Assembly (NCBI RefSeq): GCF_938018145.1
Contig: NZ_CALIII010000365.1
Coordinates: forward strand, 1-5,710
DNA from: an uncultured Campylobacter sp.
Lineage (GTDB): Bacteria > Campylobacterota > Campylobacteria > Campylobacterales > Campylobacteraceae
DNA length: 5,710 nucleotides
Direction: 5' to 3'
Part shown: positions 5,532 through 5,710 of the stretch, piece after piece
Layout: every line of letters begins with the position of its first letter
Numbering within the stretch: position 1 is the stretch's first letter
Position numbers and translations under genes: made by a program
Notes under the pieces: model-generated
What the model was told of the DNA's origin: nothing
Seen by the model: the letters and a program-made list of their open reading frames with translations, nothing else
Databases searched by the model: none

Positions 5532-5710
5532 TTGTATGACTTTTTAAAATTTCGCTTGAGATTTATGCTTATTTCGTCAAATTTACGGCAAACTAGCGTG
5601 GCAAATTTAAATTTTCGTCAAATTTCGTGCCTGCAAGTCAAATTTAATGCGCGACCCACCATCCCAGCTAGCTAAATTAGCCGGCCGCAAAAGCGTAAAT
5701 TTGCTTAAAT
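5532..5710. other. Gene-free upstream region with GTCAAATTT words
   Basis: I find no convincing gene here on either strand. GTCAAATTT occurs three times (5576-5584, 5617-5625, 5637-5645), and an 11-bp palindrome GCTAAATTAGC lies at 5671-5681. The neighbouring gene must end or start beyond 5710. Confidence 0.5.

Noticed and set aside
5565..5675. Plus-strand ORF of 36 codons
   Set aside because: Only a weak GAG lies upstream, and the codons are made largely of the repeated CAAATTT words. It is best read as spacer.
1..5710. CRISPR arrays, insertion sequences, tRNA or rRNA genes
   Set aside because: No spaced identical repeats, transposase motifs, terminal inverted repeats or cloverleaf-like sequence were seen on either strand.

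Overview
The window looks like chromosomal DNA from a Campylobacter of the higher-GC oral group (C. showae / rectus / curvus / concisus-like). This rests on the protein sequences, a CiaD-like gene beside a CCA-adding enzyme gene, a T-periodic promoter with no clear -35 box, and very frequent CAAATTT / AAATTTG words. The species is an inference. All convincing genes lie on the minus strand, so transcription runs from high to low coordinates.

Layout in transcription order. From 5710 to about 5532 there is no gene, only scattered GTCAAATTT words. At 5531-5498 two exact AGGACACA repeats with an 11-bp period sit in front of a TATAAT box. They precede a 28-codon hydrophobic gene with a strong ribosome binding site (5473-5387). 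Positions 5386-5103 hold a bulged hairpin, a 17-bp palindrome and a probable leuD promoter. A tightly packed cluster follows: leuD (LeuD2-type small subunit of 3-isopropylmalate dehydratase), leuB (3-isopropylmalate dehydrogenase), an 81-residue TPR-like protein, a CiaD-like protein and cca (tRNA nucleotidyltransferase). After a 189-bp gap, which may hide a 44-codon ORF, come trmL (tRNA Cm34/Um34 methyltransferase) and a secreted endonuclease/exonuclease/phosphatase-family protein that runs off the left edge.

leuD and leuB supply two steps of leucine synthesis; leuA and leuC are not here. leuB is joined to the two small genes by ATGA stop/start overlaps, and ciaD overlaps cca by 35 nt. Amino-acid synthesis, a putative host-interaction protein and tRNA 3'-end maturation are therefore probably on one transcript. 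trmL and the nuclease gene are joined by another ATGA overlap. I see no mobile element, CRISPR array, rRNA or tRNA gene. The least explained part is the 28-codon gene and its repeat-bearing promoter.
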